Notes: generated from the sequence alone by a model not told the origin. 56,415 nucleotides of DNA from Streptomyces sp. A1136 (GCF_004795055.1 NZ_SSBJ01000042.1:1-56415); one strand, 5' to 3'; shown: positions 1-9,742, counted from the stretch's first letter. Translations and numbers: made by a program.

Positions 1-55
1 CGTAGGTGGGGTCCTCGGGGGCGGTCACGACCGGTGGTTGCTCGGCTCGCGTCAT
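1..55 (-). CDS. partial gene, 5' end only (possibly the MFS/thymidylate kinase gene next to topA)
   Basis: Only the first 18 codons are inside the window, reading MTRAEQPPVVTAPEDPTY on the minus strand. The start is an ATG at 55 preceded by TAGGCT and a 6-base spacer (62-67), the leaderless arrangement seen at many other genes here, and there is no Shine-Dalgarno sequence. In Streptomyces the gene after topA usually encodes a large protein with an MFS-like membrane part and a thymidylate kinase domain, and that gene often begins MTRAEQP. The product is therefore inferred from position and a short N-terminus, not from any catalytic motif. Confidence 0.5.
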   Translation of the reverse strand, partial: MTRAEQPPVVTAPEDPTY

Positions 56-168
56 CCGCCCAGCCTATCCGCTACGCCAAGCGACTGCCGGGGGCCTGTG
101 GACAACCTCCGTCGACCCGTCCGACCAGGGCCGGTGCCGCGACCGCGCCCCGCGCGACCCCGGAAGAC

Positions 169-204
169 GGTCGGACCCCGGCGCCGTGGCGCCGGGGTCC
201 GACC
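169..204 (-). terminator. topA terminator hairpin
   Basis: Two perfect 17-base inverted arms (169-185 and 188-204) lie 29 bases beyond the topA stop codon. The stem is almost entirely GC and there is no T-tract, as is common for Streptomyces terminators. Confidence 0.75.
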
Positions 205-232
205 ATGCCTGCTGCGCGGGTCCGAGCGGACG

Positions 233-3073
233 CTACTCGTCCGTCGACGCCGGCGCCGTAACGGCCGCCTTCTTGGCCGGGGCCTTCTTCGCGGCCGTCT
301 TCTTCACCGCCGTCGTCGTCTTCTTCGCCGTGGTCTTCTTCGCCGCAGCGGTCTTGGTCGCGGCGGTCTTGGTCGCCGCGGCCTTCTTCGCGGGCGCCTT
401 CTTGGCCGGGGCCTTCTTCGCCGTCTTCTTCGCCGGCCCCTTCGCCCGCTTCTCCGCGAGCAGCTCGTAGCCCCGCTCCGGAGTGATCGTCTCGACGTCG
501 TCGTCCCGCCGCAGCGTCGCGTTCGTCTCGCCGTCCGTCACGTACGGCCCGAACCGGCCGTCCTTGACGACCACCGGCTTCTCGCTCACCGGGTCCGTGC
601 CCAGTTCCTTGAGCGGCGGCTTGGCCGCCGCCCGCCCCCGCTGCTTCGGCTGCGCGTAGATCGCGAGGGCCTCGTCCAGGGTGATCGAGAACAGCTGGTC
701 CTCGGTCTCCAGCGACCGCGAGTCCGTGCCCTTCTTGAGGTAGGGCCCGTAGCGGCCGTTCTGCGCCGTGATCTCCACGCCCTCCGCGTCCACGCCCACG
801 ACCCGCGGGAGGGACATCAGCTTCAGCGCGTCGTCCAGCGTCACCGTGTCCAGGGACATCGACTTGAACAGCGAGGCCGTCCGCGGCTTCACCGCGTTCT
901 TGCCCGTCTTGGGCGTGCCCTCGGGCAGGATCTCCGTCACGTACGGCCCGTAGCGACCGTCCTTCGCGACGATCTGGTTCCCGCTCACCGGGTCGGCGCC
1001 CAGCTCGAACTCGCCGCTCGGCTTCGCGAAGAGCTCCTCCGCGAAGTCCGTCGTCAGCTCGTCGGGCGCGAGGTCGTCGGGGACGTCCGCCCGCTGGTGG
1101 CCCTCCGCGTCCTTCTCACCGCGCTCGACGTACGGCCCGTAGCGGCCGACGCGCAGCACGATGCCGTCGCCCACGGGGAACGAGGAGATCTCCCGGGCGT
1201 CGATCGCGCCGAGGTCGGTGACGAGCTCCTTGAGACCGCCGAGGTGGTCACCGTCGGCCGGTACGACCTCCGACGCGTCCTCCGCGCCGAAGTAGAACCG
1301 CTTCAGCCACGGCACGGACTGGGCCTCGCCCCGCGCGATGCGGTCGAGGTCGTCCTCCATCTTCGCGGTGAAGTCGTAGTCGACGAGCCGTCCGAAGTGC
1401 GTCTCCAGCAGGTTGACGACGGCGAACGACAGGAAGGACGGCACGAGCGCCGTGCCCTTCTTGAAGACGTAGCCGCGGTCCAGGATCGTGCCGATGATCG
1501 ACGCGTACGTCGACGGCCGCCCGATCTCCCGCTCCTCCAGCTCCTTGACCAGCGAGGCCTCGGTGTAGCGGGCCGGCGGCTTGGTCGAGTGCCCGTCCGC
1601 CGTGATCTCCTCGGCCGACAGCGCGTCGCCCTCGGCGACCTGCGGCAGCCGCTTCTCGCGGTCGTCGAGCTCCGCGTTCGGGTCGTCCGCGCCCTCGACG
1701 TACGCCTTCATGAAGCCGTGGAAGGTGATCGTCTTGCCCGAGGCGCTGAATTCGGCGTCGCGGCCGTCCGAGGCCCGCCCACCGATCTTCACGGTCACCG
1801 AGTTGCCGACCGCGTCCTTCATCTGGGAGGCGACGGTCCGCTTCCAGATCAGCTCGTACAGGCGGAACTGGTCGCCGGTCAGACCCGTCTCGGCAGGGGT
1901 GCGGAAACGATCACCCGAAGGACGAATCGCCTCGTGCGCCTCCTGGGCGTTCTTGACCTTGCCCGCGTAGGTGCGCGGCTTCTCCGGCAGGTAGTCGGCC
2001 CCGTACAGCTGCGTGACCTGCGCCCGCGCCGCCGACACCGCGGTGTCGGAGAGCGTGGTGGAGTCCGTACGCATGTAGGTGATGAAGCCGTTCTCGTACA
2101 GCTTCTGCGCCACCTGCATCGTCGCCTTCGCGCCGAAGCCCAGCTTGCGCGAGGCCTCCTGCTGGAGCGTCGTCGTACGGAACGGGGCGTACGGGGAGCG
2201 GCGGTACGGCTTGGACTCGACCGAGCGGACGGCGAACGACGTCTCGGCCAGCGCGGCGGCCAGGACCCGCGCGTTCGCCTCGTCGAGGTGCAGGACCTCG
2301 CTCTTTAGCTGCCCGTTCGAGCCGAAGTCACGGCCTTGGGCGACCCGCTTGCCGTCGACCGTGTTCAGGCGGGCGACGAGGGTGGAGGGGTCCGAGGAAT
2401 CACCGGCGCGGCCGGTGCCGAAGGTACCGGTCAGGTCCCAGTACTCGGCGGAACGGAAGGCGATGCGCTCGCGCTCCCGCTCGACGACGAGGCGGGTGGC
2501 CACCGACTGGACGCGGCCCGCCGACAGCTTCGGCATGACCTTCTTCCACAGGACCGGCGAGACCTCGTAGCCGTAGAGGCGGTCGAGGATGCGGCGGGTC
2601 TCCTGGGCGTCGACCATGCGCTGGTTCAGTTCGCGCGGGTTGGCGACGGCGTCGCGGATCGCGTCCTTGGTGATCTCGTGGAAGACCATCCGGTGGACGG
2701 GGACCTTGGGCTTGAGGACTTCCTGGAGGTGCCACGCGATGGCTTCGCCCTCGCGGTCCTCATCGGTGGCGAGGAAGAGTTCGTCGGACTCGGCCAGCAG
2801 TTCCTTGAGCTTGCGGACCTGCGCCTTCTTGTCCGCGTTGACGACATAGATCGGCTGGAAATCGTGCTCGACGTCGACGCCGAGACGGCGGACCTCGCCG
2901 GTGTACTTGTCGGGAACCTCGGCCGCGCCGCTGGGGAGGTCGCGGATGTGCCCGACGCTCGCCTCGACGACGTATCCCGGGCCGAGGTAGCCCTTGATCG
3001 TCTTCGCCTTGGCAGGGGACTCGACGATGACGAGTCGGCGGCCGCCCTTTGCGGTCTCGCTAGTCGGGGACAA
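233..3073 (-). CDS. topA: DNA topoisomerase I
   Basis: Type IA topoisomerase that relaxes negative supercoils in the nucleoid. The 946-residue protein opens with a TOPRIM domain (RLVIVESPAKAKTIKGYLG near residues 11-30, and the acidic DEDREGEAIAWHL stretch near residue 103). The catalytic tyrosine is Y333 in the motif FITYMRTDS. The C-terminal half has repeated 'GRYGPYV' modules instead of zinc ribbons, and the protein ends in a Lys/Ala-rich tail with PAKKA repeats, as in other Streptomyces TopA proteins. The start is a TTG at 3073 (reading SPTSETAKGG after it) with GGAGAGAAG just upstream. The reading frame extends 22 codons further, but that part lacks family similarity. Confidence 0.97.
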   Translation of the reverse strand: MSPTSETAKGGRRLVIVESPAKAKTIKGYLGPGYVVEASVGHIRDLPSGAAEVPDKYTGEVRRLGVDVEHDFQPIYVVNADKKAQVRKLKELLAESDELFLATDEDREGEAIAWHLQEVLKPKVPVHRMVFHEITKDAIRDAVANPRELNQRMVDAQETRRILDRLYGYEVSPVLWKKVMPKLSAGRVQSVATRLVVERERERIAFRSAEYWDLTGTFGTGRAGDSSDPSTLVARLNTVDGKRVAQGRDFGSNGQLKSEVLHLDEANARVLAAALAETSFAVRSVESKPYRRSPYAPFRTTTLQQEASRKLGFGAKATMQVAQKLYENGFITYMRTDSTTLSDTAVSAARAQVTQLYGADYLPEKPRTYAGKVKNAQEAHEAIRPSGDRFRTPAETGLTGDQFRLYELIWKRTVASQMKDAVGNSVTVKIGGRASDGRDAEFSASGKTITFHGFMKAYVEGADDPNAELDDREKRLPQVAEGDALSAEEITADGHSTKPPARYTEASLVKELEEREIGRPSTYASIIGTILDRGYVFKKGTALVPSFLSFAVVNLLETHFGRLVDYDFTAKMEDDLDRIARGEAQSVPWLKRFYFGAEDASEVVPADGDHLGGLKELVTDLGAIDAREISSFPVGDGIVLRVGRYGPYVERGEKDAEGHQRADVPDDLAPDELTTDFAEELFAKPSGEFELGADPVSGNQIVAKDGRYGPYVTEILPEGTPKTGKNAVKPRTASLFKSMSLDTVTLDDALKLMSLPRVVGVDAEGVEITAQNGRYGPYLKKGTDSRSLETEDQLFSITLDEALAIYAQPKQRGRAAAKPPLKELGTDPVSEKPVVVKDGRFGPYVTDGETNATLRRDDDVETITPERGYELLAEKRAKGPAKKTAKKAPAKKAPAKKAAATKTAATKTAAAKKTTAKKTTTAVKKTAAKKAPAKKAAVTAPASTDE

Positions 3074-3608
3074 CTTGGCTCTTCTCTCCGGTCGGCACTC
3101 GGTCGCGGTACGGCGACGCTGCGGAGTGTGACGGTACAACCCGCACCCGTGTCAAACGGCACAAGCCCGCAACGGCCACTCGAACGGTAACCCGACAAGT
3201 GCCGGTTCTGCCGCCCGGATACCGCGCCGGACCCTTGGCGATCACCGGGCCGAGTGGCCGGAGGGCCGTCTGGCCCCGCTCCACGCGCCCCTCCCGACCT
3301 GCGCCGTCACAGGGTTCCCGGCCGGCGCGACGGGGTCTCGATCCCGCTCGCGGAGAGCCTGCTCACAGGGCGTTTCCCGGCGGCCCCCGAGCAGCGGCCC
3401 CCAGCGCCGGCCCCGGGCCCCGGCGGCGCCTCGCCCGCCCGCGCCGACGGCCCGCCGACCGCCGACCCGGCACCGGTACGAGGGCGGTCGCACGGCGGTA
3501 CGGACCAGGCGTGACACCGACACGGCCCGGCCGGGGCGCACTCCCGCGACCACCGGCGCGCGGCGCGGGGTACGAGCCCCCCCGCCACGCTCCGCGCGGC
3601 CCCCCGGC
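3074..3608. other. gene-free GC-rich spacer between the methyltransferase gene and topA
   Basis: This 535-base stretch holds the topA ribosome binding site at its left end. I see no credible gene in it. Every long open frame here is a by-product of high GC and has no recognisable protein features. Confidence 0.6.
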
Positions 3609-5138
3609 CTACCGCCCCGGGGCCGCGACGGGCTCCAGGAATCCCTGCTCCACGAGCATCCGGATCGCCTCCGGGGTGCGGTCGCGCAGGACGACCGGGT
3701 CCTCCTGCATGAGCTGCGCGATCGCGTCCAGGATGCGACCGGCGCTGAGTGAGCCGTCACACACCCCCGCGAACCCCGCGCCGACCGTGTCCACCTTGGT
3801 CGCCCGCCGCATCCCGCGGTTCTGCCGGAGCACCACGTGCTCCGGGTCCTCCGCCCCGGGCGCTCCGACCTGCTCCTGGACGACCTCCTCGGCCAGCGCG
3901 AAGTACCCGGCCAGCAGGGCGGCGTCATCGTGCTCGCGCAGGAAGTCCTGGCGGGCGAAGTGGGCCAGGACCGTCTCGCCGAGCGGCTGCTCCACCGAGT
4001 GCGGCCACTCCTCCACGACGATCGACGGCTCGGCCGCGTCCGTGCGGCGCAGGGTGATCCAGCCGAATCCGACCGCCTTGGTCTTGCGGGCCTCGAACTC
4101 GTCCAGCCAGTCCTCGTACCGTCGCGCGTACTCGGCGGGGTCGGTGCGGTGGTCGCCGGCGTCCCGCAGCCACAGCTCGGCGTACTGCGTCACGTCCTGC
4201 ACGTCCCGCTGCACGATCCACGCGTCGCAGCCGCGCGGCACCCAGGAGCGGAGCCGGTCGCGCCAGTCCTCGCCCTCGACGTGCTGCCAGTTCCCGAGGA
4301 ACTGCGCGTAGCCGCCCGGGTTGAGGCGGGCGCCCGCCTCCCGGACGAGGGTCCGGCACAGGTCGTCACCGCCCATCCCGCCGTCCCGGTACGTCAACCG
4401 CGCGCCCGGGGAGATCACGAAGGGCGGGTTCGACACGATCAGGTCGTACGTGGCGTCCCCGACCGGCTCGAAGAGCGACCCCGCGAGCAGCTCGGCCTCC
4501 GGCGCCCCGGAGAGCGCCAGCGTCAGCCGGGTGAAGTCCAGCGCCCTGGGGTTGACGTCGGTGGCGGTGACCCGCGTCGCGTGCTGGGCGGCGTGCAGGG
4601 CCTGGATGCCCGACCCCGTGCCGAGGTCCAGGGCCGACCCGACGGGGATGCGGACGGTGATCCCGGCCAGCGTCGTGGACGCGCCGCCCACGCCGAGCAC
4701 CACGCCCTCCTCACGGCTGCCGATCCCGCCGGCCCCGCCCACGGCGCAGCCCAGGTCGGAGACGATGAACCAGTCCTCCCCGTCGGGCCCGCCGTACGGG
4801 CGCACGTCGACGGTGGCGCGGACGGTGTCCTCGCCCTCCGTGGTCTGCTCCCGGCGCAGCCAGCCGTCGGCGAGCGCCGCCTCGACGGGCAGCGCGGCCT
4901 CCGCCCGCACCGAGGACACCGGCTGCTGGAGCAGGAACAGCCGGACCAGGGTGGCGAGCGGGGAGTCGGCGGTGTCCCGGGTGGCGCGCAGGGCCGGAAC
5001 CGTCTCGCTGCGGGCCAGCGCGGCGTAGGCGGGGGCGCCGAGCAGGTCGAGCAGCCCGTCGGCGGTGAAGCCGGCGGACAGCAGGGCGGTGCGGAGCTCG
5101 GCGGCGCGGTCGGGCGAGGGAAGGCTGGTGGTACTCAC
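3609..5138 (-). CDS. class I SAM-dependent methyltransferase (small-domain MTase type)
   Basis: Predicted AdoMet-dependent N-methyltransferase of 509 residues. An N-terminal region with an HTH-like look (about residues 1-140) precedes the catalytic domain. The SAM-binding motif ALDLGTGSGIQALHAA is followed by VTATDVNPRALDF and the catalytic VSNPPFVISPG motif. The NPPF signature is shared with HemK/PrmC and RlmG-like enzymes that methylate glutamine or guanine, so the substrate may be a protein or rRNA. The GTG at 5138 starts VSTTSLPSPDRAAELRTALL; the frame is open 92 codons further upstream, but that part is low-complexity. It lies alone between GC-rich spacers. Confidence 0.85.
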   Translation of the reverse strand: MSTTSLPSPDRAAELRTALLSAGFTADGLLDLLGAPAYAALARSETVPALRATRDTADSPLATLVRLFLLQQPVSSVRAEAALPVEAALADGWLRREQTTEGEDTVRATVDVRPYGGPDGEDWFIVSDLGCAVGGAGGIGSREEGVVLGVGGASTTLAGITVRIPVGSALDLGTGSGIQALHAAQHATRVTATDVNPRALDFTRLTLALSGAPEAELLAGSLFEPVGDATYDLIVSNPPFVISPGARLTYRDGGMGGDDLCRTLVREAGARLNPGGYAQFLGNWQHVEGEDWRDRLRSWVPRGCDAWIVQRDVQDVTQYAELWLRDAGDHRTDPAEYARRYEDWLDEFEARKTKAVGFGWITLRRTDAAEPSIVVEEWPHSVEQPLGETVLAHFARQDFLREHDDAALLAGYFALAEEVVQEQVGAPGAEDPEHVVLRQNRGMRRATKVDTVGAGFAGVCDGSLSAGRILDAIAQLMQEDPVVLRDRTPEAIRMLVEQGFLEPVAAPGR

Positions 5139-5282
5139 CCGCCCATTGTGGCCGGTGACTCCGACAATGCGTGTGCCGCGCGGCCGTGTTCCGCCGGCGA
5201 CACCGCCGCACAGGGCAGGGACGGTGTCGGGTGCCGCCCCGGCGGGAGCGGTCGACGAGTGATCGTGGGCCGCGCCGCGAGA

Positions 5283-5377
5283 CCGACGAGCGGTCGTCGG
5301 CCGACAACGGTGGCGACGACGACGGTGGCGGCGACGACGACGGTGGCGGTTGTGGTGGGCCGACGACCGCTCGTCGG
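5283..5377. repeat. long inverted repeat with trinucleotide-rich loop
   Basis: Two perfect 20-base arms (5283-5302 and 5358-5377) face each other across 55 bases. ACAAC/GTTGT inside the loop (5304-5308 and 5349-5353) extends the pairing, and the loop is built from GGTGGCGACGACGAC-like repeats. It lies in the 420-base gene-free interval 5139-5558, between the lipoprotein gene and the methyltransferase gene (both read leftward). It could end transcription of the lipoprotein gene. Confidence 0.7.
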
Positions 5378-5558
5378 CCGGCGGCGGTGGGCCGGCGCGG
5401 GAGGCGAGGGCCAAGGCGGGTGGCCGGGGGTCGCCTCCGACCCCGGCCGCCCGTGTCGACGTACGACGGTCAACCGGGGATCGGCCGCCGGCTCGCCGAT
5501 CCGGACCCGCCCCGCACGCACCTCGGCAGTGGTGCGCGGCGGCCCCGGGCAGCGGGCG

Positions 5559-6116
5559 CTACTTCGCCGTCGTCTGGACCTGGCAGCCCTTCTGGCCGTT
5601 CATCGCCTTGTCCAGGCCGCCCGACTTCAGCTTGTCCAGGGCTTCCTTGCCGCCCTGGGTCGCCGTCTCCAGGCCACCCGCGACGTCCTTGAGCCCCTCG
5701 GCGAACTTCGTCTGGTCCTTGGCGTCGAGGGCGTCCATCTTGACCTTCAGGTCGGCGTAGCCCTTCGACGTCGACTCGAAGCCCTTCACGGCCGTGCTCT
5801 GGGTCTGCGCACCGTCCTTGACGGGCGGAACCCCGGCGCCGGCCAGAGCGGTCCCCATCGCCTTGTACGCGTCGGACATGACCTGGAAGGCGGCCGAGTC
5901 GGTCTTCTGGACGTCCTCCGGCTTGCTGCTCTCCGTGGCCACCCGCTTGATGTCGACGTTGCCGGCCTCGATCTTCGACAGCTCGGGCTGCCAGGCGTCA
6001 CAGACCTTCTTGGCCCATGCGTCGGCCTTCTTGTCGCCGTCGTCCCCGCCGCACCCGGACAGCACGAGCATCAGTACCGCACCGCCGGACACCGCGGTCG
6101 CAAACTTCTTGTTCAC
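5559..6116 (-). CDS. small secreted lipoprotein
   Basis: The 185-residue product begins VNKKFATAVSGGAVLMLVLSGCGG, a type II signal peptide whose lipobox LSGC places the mature protein on the outer face of the membrane. The rest is a helical, Lys/Asp-rich domain (phrases such as AWAKKVCDAWQPELSKIEAGN and KGYADLKVKMDALDAKDQ) typical of small Streptomyces lipoproteins of unknown role. One Cys near the start of the mature part and one at the C-terminus (QKGCQVQTTAK) could form a disulfide. The GTG at 6116 is preceded by AAGGGA with good spacing; the upstream extension of the frame has no signal peptide. Function unknown. Confidence 0.85.
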   Translation of the reverse strand: MNKKFATAVSGGAVLMLVLSGCGGDDGDKKADAWAKKVCDAWQPELSKIEAGNVDIKRVATESSKPEDVQKTDSAAFQVMSDAYKAMGTALAGAGVPPVKDGAQTQSTAVKGFESTSKGYADLKVKMDALDAKDQTKFAEGLKDVAGGLETATQGGKEALDKLKSGGLDKAMNGQKGCQVQTTAK

Positions 6117-6313
6117 CGGATTGGTCCCTTCGAAGGCTCTCGGCCCGGAAGATACACGCCGGCCATCGGGTGACATGCAAACGCGGACGGACGGCGCGTG
6201 AGTCCGCGCCGCCCGTCCGCCGTTCGGGCGTACCTTCGAGCCCGGGCACCCGGAGCCCGGTCGAGTGACCGGGTCGGCCGCTCAGGGACCCGCGAAGACC
6301 CGGTCAGAGCCCG

Positions 6314-8719
6314 TCAGGAGACGGTCGCGGCGTCGGCGGAAGGCTGGGCCACCCGCTCGGCCGTGCCGCCCTCCGTGTCGTCGCCCACGGCGATGCCGCG
6401 CCGCTTCGAGATGTACACCGCGGTGATGATGACCACAATCGCGAGGACCGCGACGATCGCCCGCACCGTGGCGCTGGTGTCCGCGCCGTAGCTGAACTGC
6501 ACGACCGCCGGCGCGATCAGCAGCGCCACCAGATTCATGACCTTCAGCAGCGGGTTGATCGCCGGACCGGCGGTGTCCTTGAACGGGTCGCCGACGGTGT
6601 CGCCGATCACGGTCGCGGCGTGGGCCTCACTGCCCTTGCCGCCGTGGTGACCGTCCTCGACCAGCTTCTTCGCGTTGTCCCACGCGCCACCGGAGTTGGC
6701 GAGGAAGACGGCCATCAGCGTGCCCGTGCCGATGGCGCCCGCGAGGAACGAACCGAGCGCGCCCACGCCGAGCGAGAACCCGACGGCGATCGGGGTGAGG
6801 ACGGCGAGCAGACCGGGCGTGGCGAGCTCGCGCAGCGCGTCCTTGGTGCAGATGTCGACGACGCGGCCGTACTCGGGCTTCTCCGAGTAGTCCATGATCC
6901 CGGGGTGCTCGCGGAACTGCCGGCGCACCTCGTAGACGACCGCGCCCGCGGAGCGGGACACGGCGTTGATGGCCAGGCCGGAGAACAGGAACACGACGGC
7001 CGCGCCGAGGATCAGACCGACCAGGTTGTTGGGCTGGGCGATGTCCAGGCTGAGGTTCATCTCCCCGGCCTTGGCCCCGACCTCCTTCACGGCGGTCGCG
7101 ATGGCGTCGTTGTACGAGCCGAACAACGCGGCCGCCGCCAGGACGGCGGTGGCGATGGCGATGCCCTTGGTGATGGCCTTGGTGGTGTTGCCGACGGCGT
7201 CGAGGTCGGTGAGCACCTGTGCGCCCGCGCCCTGCACGTCGCCCGACATCTCGGCGATGCCCTGGGCGTTGTCGGAGACCGGTCCGAAGGTGTCCATGGC
7301 GACGATGACGCCGACCGTGGTCAGCAGACCGGTGCCGGCCAGTGCCACCGCGAAGAGCGCCAGCGTGATCGACGCGCCGCCGAGCAGGAACGCCCCGTAG
7401 ACGCCGAGCCCGATGAGCAGCGCGGTGTAGACGGCGGACTCCAGGCCGACCGAGATGCCGGCGAGGACGACGGTGGCCGCGCCGGTCAGCGAGGACTTGC
7501 CGATGTCCCGGACGGGACGGCGGTTGGTCTCGGTGAAGTAGCCGGTCAGCTGCTGGATCAGGGCCGCGAGCACGATGCCGATGGCGACGGCGACGACGGC
7601 GAGGACGCGCGGGTCGCCGCTGTGGCTGGTGATCGCGGGGTTCTCGACGCCGACGAGTTCCTTGTAGGTCGCCGGCAGGTACACGTAGACGGCGACCGCG
7701 ACGAGCACCAGCGAGATCACCGCGGAGATGAAGAACCCGCGGTTGATCGCGGCCATTCCGCTGCGGTCCGAGCGGCGCGGCGAGACCGCGAAGATGCCGA
7801 TCATCGCGGTGATCACGCCGATGGCCGGGACGATCAGCGGGAAGGCCAGGCCCAGGTCGCCGAAGGCGGCCTTGCCGAGGATGAGCGCGGCCACGAGGGT
7901 GACGGCGTACGACTCGAAGAGGTCGGCCGCCATCCCCGCGCAGTCGCCGACGTTGTCGCCCACATTGTCGGCGATGGTCGCGGCATTACGCGGGTCGTCC
8001 TCCGGAATGCCTTGCTCGACCTTGCCGACCAGGTCGGCGCCCACGTCGGCGGCCTTGGTGAAGATGCCGCCGCCCACGCGCATGAACATCGCGATGAGGG
8101 CCGCGCCGAGACCGAAGCCCTCCAGGACCTTGGGCGCGTCGGCGGCGTACACGAGCACGACGCACGAGGCACCGAGCAGGCCGAGGCCGACGGTGAACAT
8201 GCCGACCACACCGCCCGTGCGAAAGGCGATCCTCATCGCCTTGTGGGACACCTCGGTCAGGTCCTTGGCGGGCCCGCCCGCGGCGGGGGTCGCCTCGCGG
8301 GCGGCGGCGGCGACACGGACGTTCGCGCGCACGGCCAGGCGCATGCCGATGTAACCGGTTGCGGCCGAGAAGAGGGCGCCGACGAGGAAGAAGGCGGACC
8401 GGCCGGACCGCTGGGACCAGTCGTCGGCGGGGAGCAGGAAGAGCAGGAAGAAAACGACGACGGCGAAAACGCCGAGCGTGCGCAGTTGTCGGCCGAGGTA
8501 GGCGTTGGCGCCTTCCTGAACCGCGGCGGCGATCTTCTTCATGCTGTCGGTGCCCTCGTCGGCGGCGAGCACCTGGCGGACCAGGATCTGCGCGACGACG
8601 AGTGCGGCGAGTGCGACCGCGGCGATCACCATGACGATGAGGCGATTGTCATCGGTGAGTACTGCGGCGGCCAGATCGGAGTTCCCGATCGGCGCGTTGG
8701 GGGTGAAGAGCCCCGTCAT
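6314..8719 (-). CDS. hppA: membrane-bound proton-translocating pyrophosphatase
   Basis: Integral membrane pump that couples pyrophosphate hydrolysis to proton export (801 residues, about 16 hydrophobic segments). The substrate/Mg site is DVGADLVGKVEQGIPEDDPR followed by NVGDNVGDCAGMAADLFESY near residue 240. The motif GNTTKAITKG near residue 512 carries Lys where potassium-dependent enzymes have Ala, so this should be the potassium-independent H+ type. The ATG at 8719 has AAGGAGGA six bases upstream. The gene stands alone, upstream of the bldG pair in the same orientation, which matches the conserved Streptomyces order. Confidence 0.97.
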   Translation of the reverse strand: MTGLFTPNAPIGNSDLAAAVLTDDNRLIVMVIAAVALAALVVAQILVRQVLAADEGTDSMKKIAAAVQEGANAYLGRQLRTLGVFAVVVFFLLFLLPADDWSQRSGRSAFFLVGALFSAATGYIGMRLAVRANVRVAAAAREATPAAGGPAKDLTEVSHKAMRIAFRTGGVVGMFTVGLGLLGASCVVLVYAADAPKVLEGFGLGAALIAMFMRVGGGIFTKAADVGADLVGKVEQGIPEDDPRNAATIADNVGDNVGDCAGMAADLFESYAVTLVAALILGKAAFGDLGLAFPLIVPAIGVITAMIGIFAVSPRRSDRSGMAAINRGFFISAVISLVLVAVAVYVYLPATYKELVGVENPAITSHSGDPRVLAVVAVAIGIVLAALIQQLTGYFTETNRRPVRDIGKSSLTGAATVVLAGISVGLESAVYTALLIGLGVYGAFLLGGASITLALFAVALAGTGLLTTVGVIVAMDTFGPVSDNAQGIAEMSGDVQGAGAQVLTDLDAVGNTTKAITKGIAIATAVLAAAALFGSYNDAIATAVKEVGAKAGEMNLSLDIAQPNNLVGLILGAAVVFLFSGLAINAVSRSAGAVVYEVRRQFREHPGIMDYSEKPEYGRVVDICTKDALRELATPGLLAVLTPIAVGFSLGVGALGSFLAGAIGTGTLMAVFLANSGGAWDNAKKLVEDGHHGGKGSEAHAATVIGDTVGDPFKDTAGPAINPLLKVMNLVALLIAPAVVQFSYGADTSATVRAIVAVLAIVVIITAVYISKRRGIAVGDDTEGGTAERVAQPSADAATVS

Positions 8720-9288
8720 TCGTCCTCCTTGACGTGATGAGCTCAAGATGTGGACGGATTGTAGGGAGCGCGACCTGATCAAAACAGTGGGCGGGAAACG
8801 GAATTGGCCTGCTCTTGCTCCTCACCAATAGATCCCGTCACTCCTTTACCCTCGAAAGTGGTAATGGGGCAAAGGCATTGACGGTGGATCATTGAGCTGA
8901 TCATTTCGCCGGACATTCCCGACGACCTGCTCCGGAAAACGGAAAAAGCCCTGCTCGGCAGGGCTTTGATAAAGATCGGAAGATACGATGACACGGGCAC
9001 CCGACACCACCACGGCGGGTCGGCACCCCCCGCCCCGGAGCCCAAGGCCGGACCGCACCACCCCACCCGACCCCACCACGGCGAGGCCGAGACCCGCGCC
9101 ACGCCCGGCAGGCCGACACCGCGGGGCAGGGGACATCGCGGGGCAGGGGACATCGCGCCGCGCCGGAGGTGGGGCCACAGCAGGGCGGGGGCCGGGTGTC
9201 GGCAGGCCTGGGCCAGGACGGGGAGCAGGCCGCCCCGGCGGAGCAACGGCAGGCCGGGAGCAAGGCCGCCGGCAGGGCTACGACGGGA
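8720..9288. other. hppA upstream region and gene-free spacer
   Basis: 569 bases without a credible gene. The part nearest hppA (8720-8960) is much less GC-rich and should contain the hppA promoter. An inverted repeat TTACC-N9-GGTAA (8846-8864) is a possible operator. A hairpin at 8945-8967 is listed separately. The rest (8970-9288) is GC-rich, with short repeats of GGGCAGGGGACATCGC (around 9121-9160), and has no recognisable product. Confidence 0.5.
8945..8967 (-). terminator. hairpin terminator downstream of the anti-sigma gene
   Basis: Perfect 10-base arms AAAGCCCTGC/GCAGGGCTTT around a 3-base loop. On the minus strand the stem runs into TTTTTCC. It could end minus-strand transcripts of the bldG/anti-sigma pair before hppA. 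Confidence 0.6.
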
Positions 9289-9729
9289 CTACGGCAGGGC
9301 GGTGACCGGCGCGACCGGCCAGGTCATCCGAATGGTCCCGCCCGCTTCGCCGCTGGTCACCTCGACGTCGTCCACGAGCCCGCTGATGACGGCCAGACCC
9401 ATCTCGTCCTCGCCCTCGATGTCGGGGTCCAGGACGGCTTCGATCCCCGGCACGGCATCGGACGGACCACCGGCCGGCCCGGGGACCCCGTCGCCGACCT
9501 CGATGGAGAACAGCTTCTCCTCCTCGGTCAACACGACGCGGACGGGCGCGGTGAGCCCGTTGCTCCGGTGCAACCCGACGGCACGCGAGCAGGCCTCCCC
9601 GACGGCGAGGCGAACCTCGTCGAGGACTGCTTCCTCCACACCGGCCCGGCGCGCCACGGCGGCGGCCACCAAACGGGCCGTCCGGACGTGTTCGGGCTGG
9701 GCGCTGAAGCGGAGTTCAACGGTGGCCAT
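9289..9729 (-). CDS. anti-sigma factor kinase-fold protein, partner of BldG
   Basis: 146-residue RsbW/SpoIIAB-like HATPase. The N-terminal strand (MATVELRFSAQPEHVRTARL) leads to the N-box LDEVRLAVGEACSRAV, and the ATP-lid region reads EGEDEMGLAVISGLVDDVEV. Such proteins bind a sigma factor or phosphorylate the paired anti-anti-sigma factor. Its place directly after bldG on the same strand is the arrangement known in Streptomyces, where the pair is co-transcribed and controls development and antibiotic production. The canonical G1 DxGxG box is altered to VGDGVPGPAGG, so kinase activity should not be assumed. The ATG start follows a weak ribosome binding site. Confidence 0.9.
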   Translation of the reverse strand: MATVELRFSAQPEHVRTARLVAAAVARRAGVEEAVLDEVRLAVGEACSRAVGLHRSNGLTAPVRVVLTEEEKLFSIEVGDGVPGPAGGPSDAVPGIEAVLDPDIEGEDEMGLAVISGLVDDVEVTSGEAGGTIRMTWPVAPVTALP

Positions 9730-9742
9730 GCGCGTCCCCCTC

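Noticed and set aside
38..2308. Long plus-strand frame of 756 codons opposite topA
   Set aside because: Arg/Leu-rich shadow of topA with no domain and no ribosome binding site; a GC-skew artefact.
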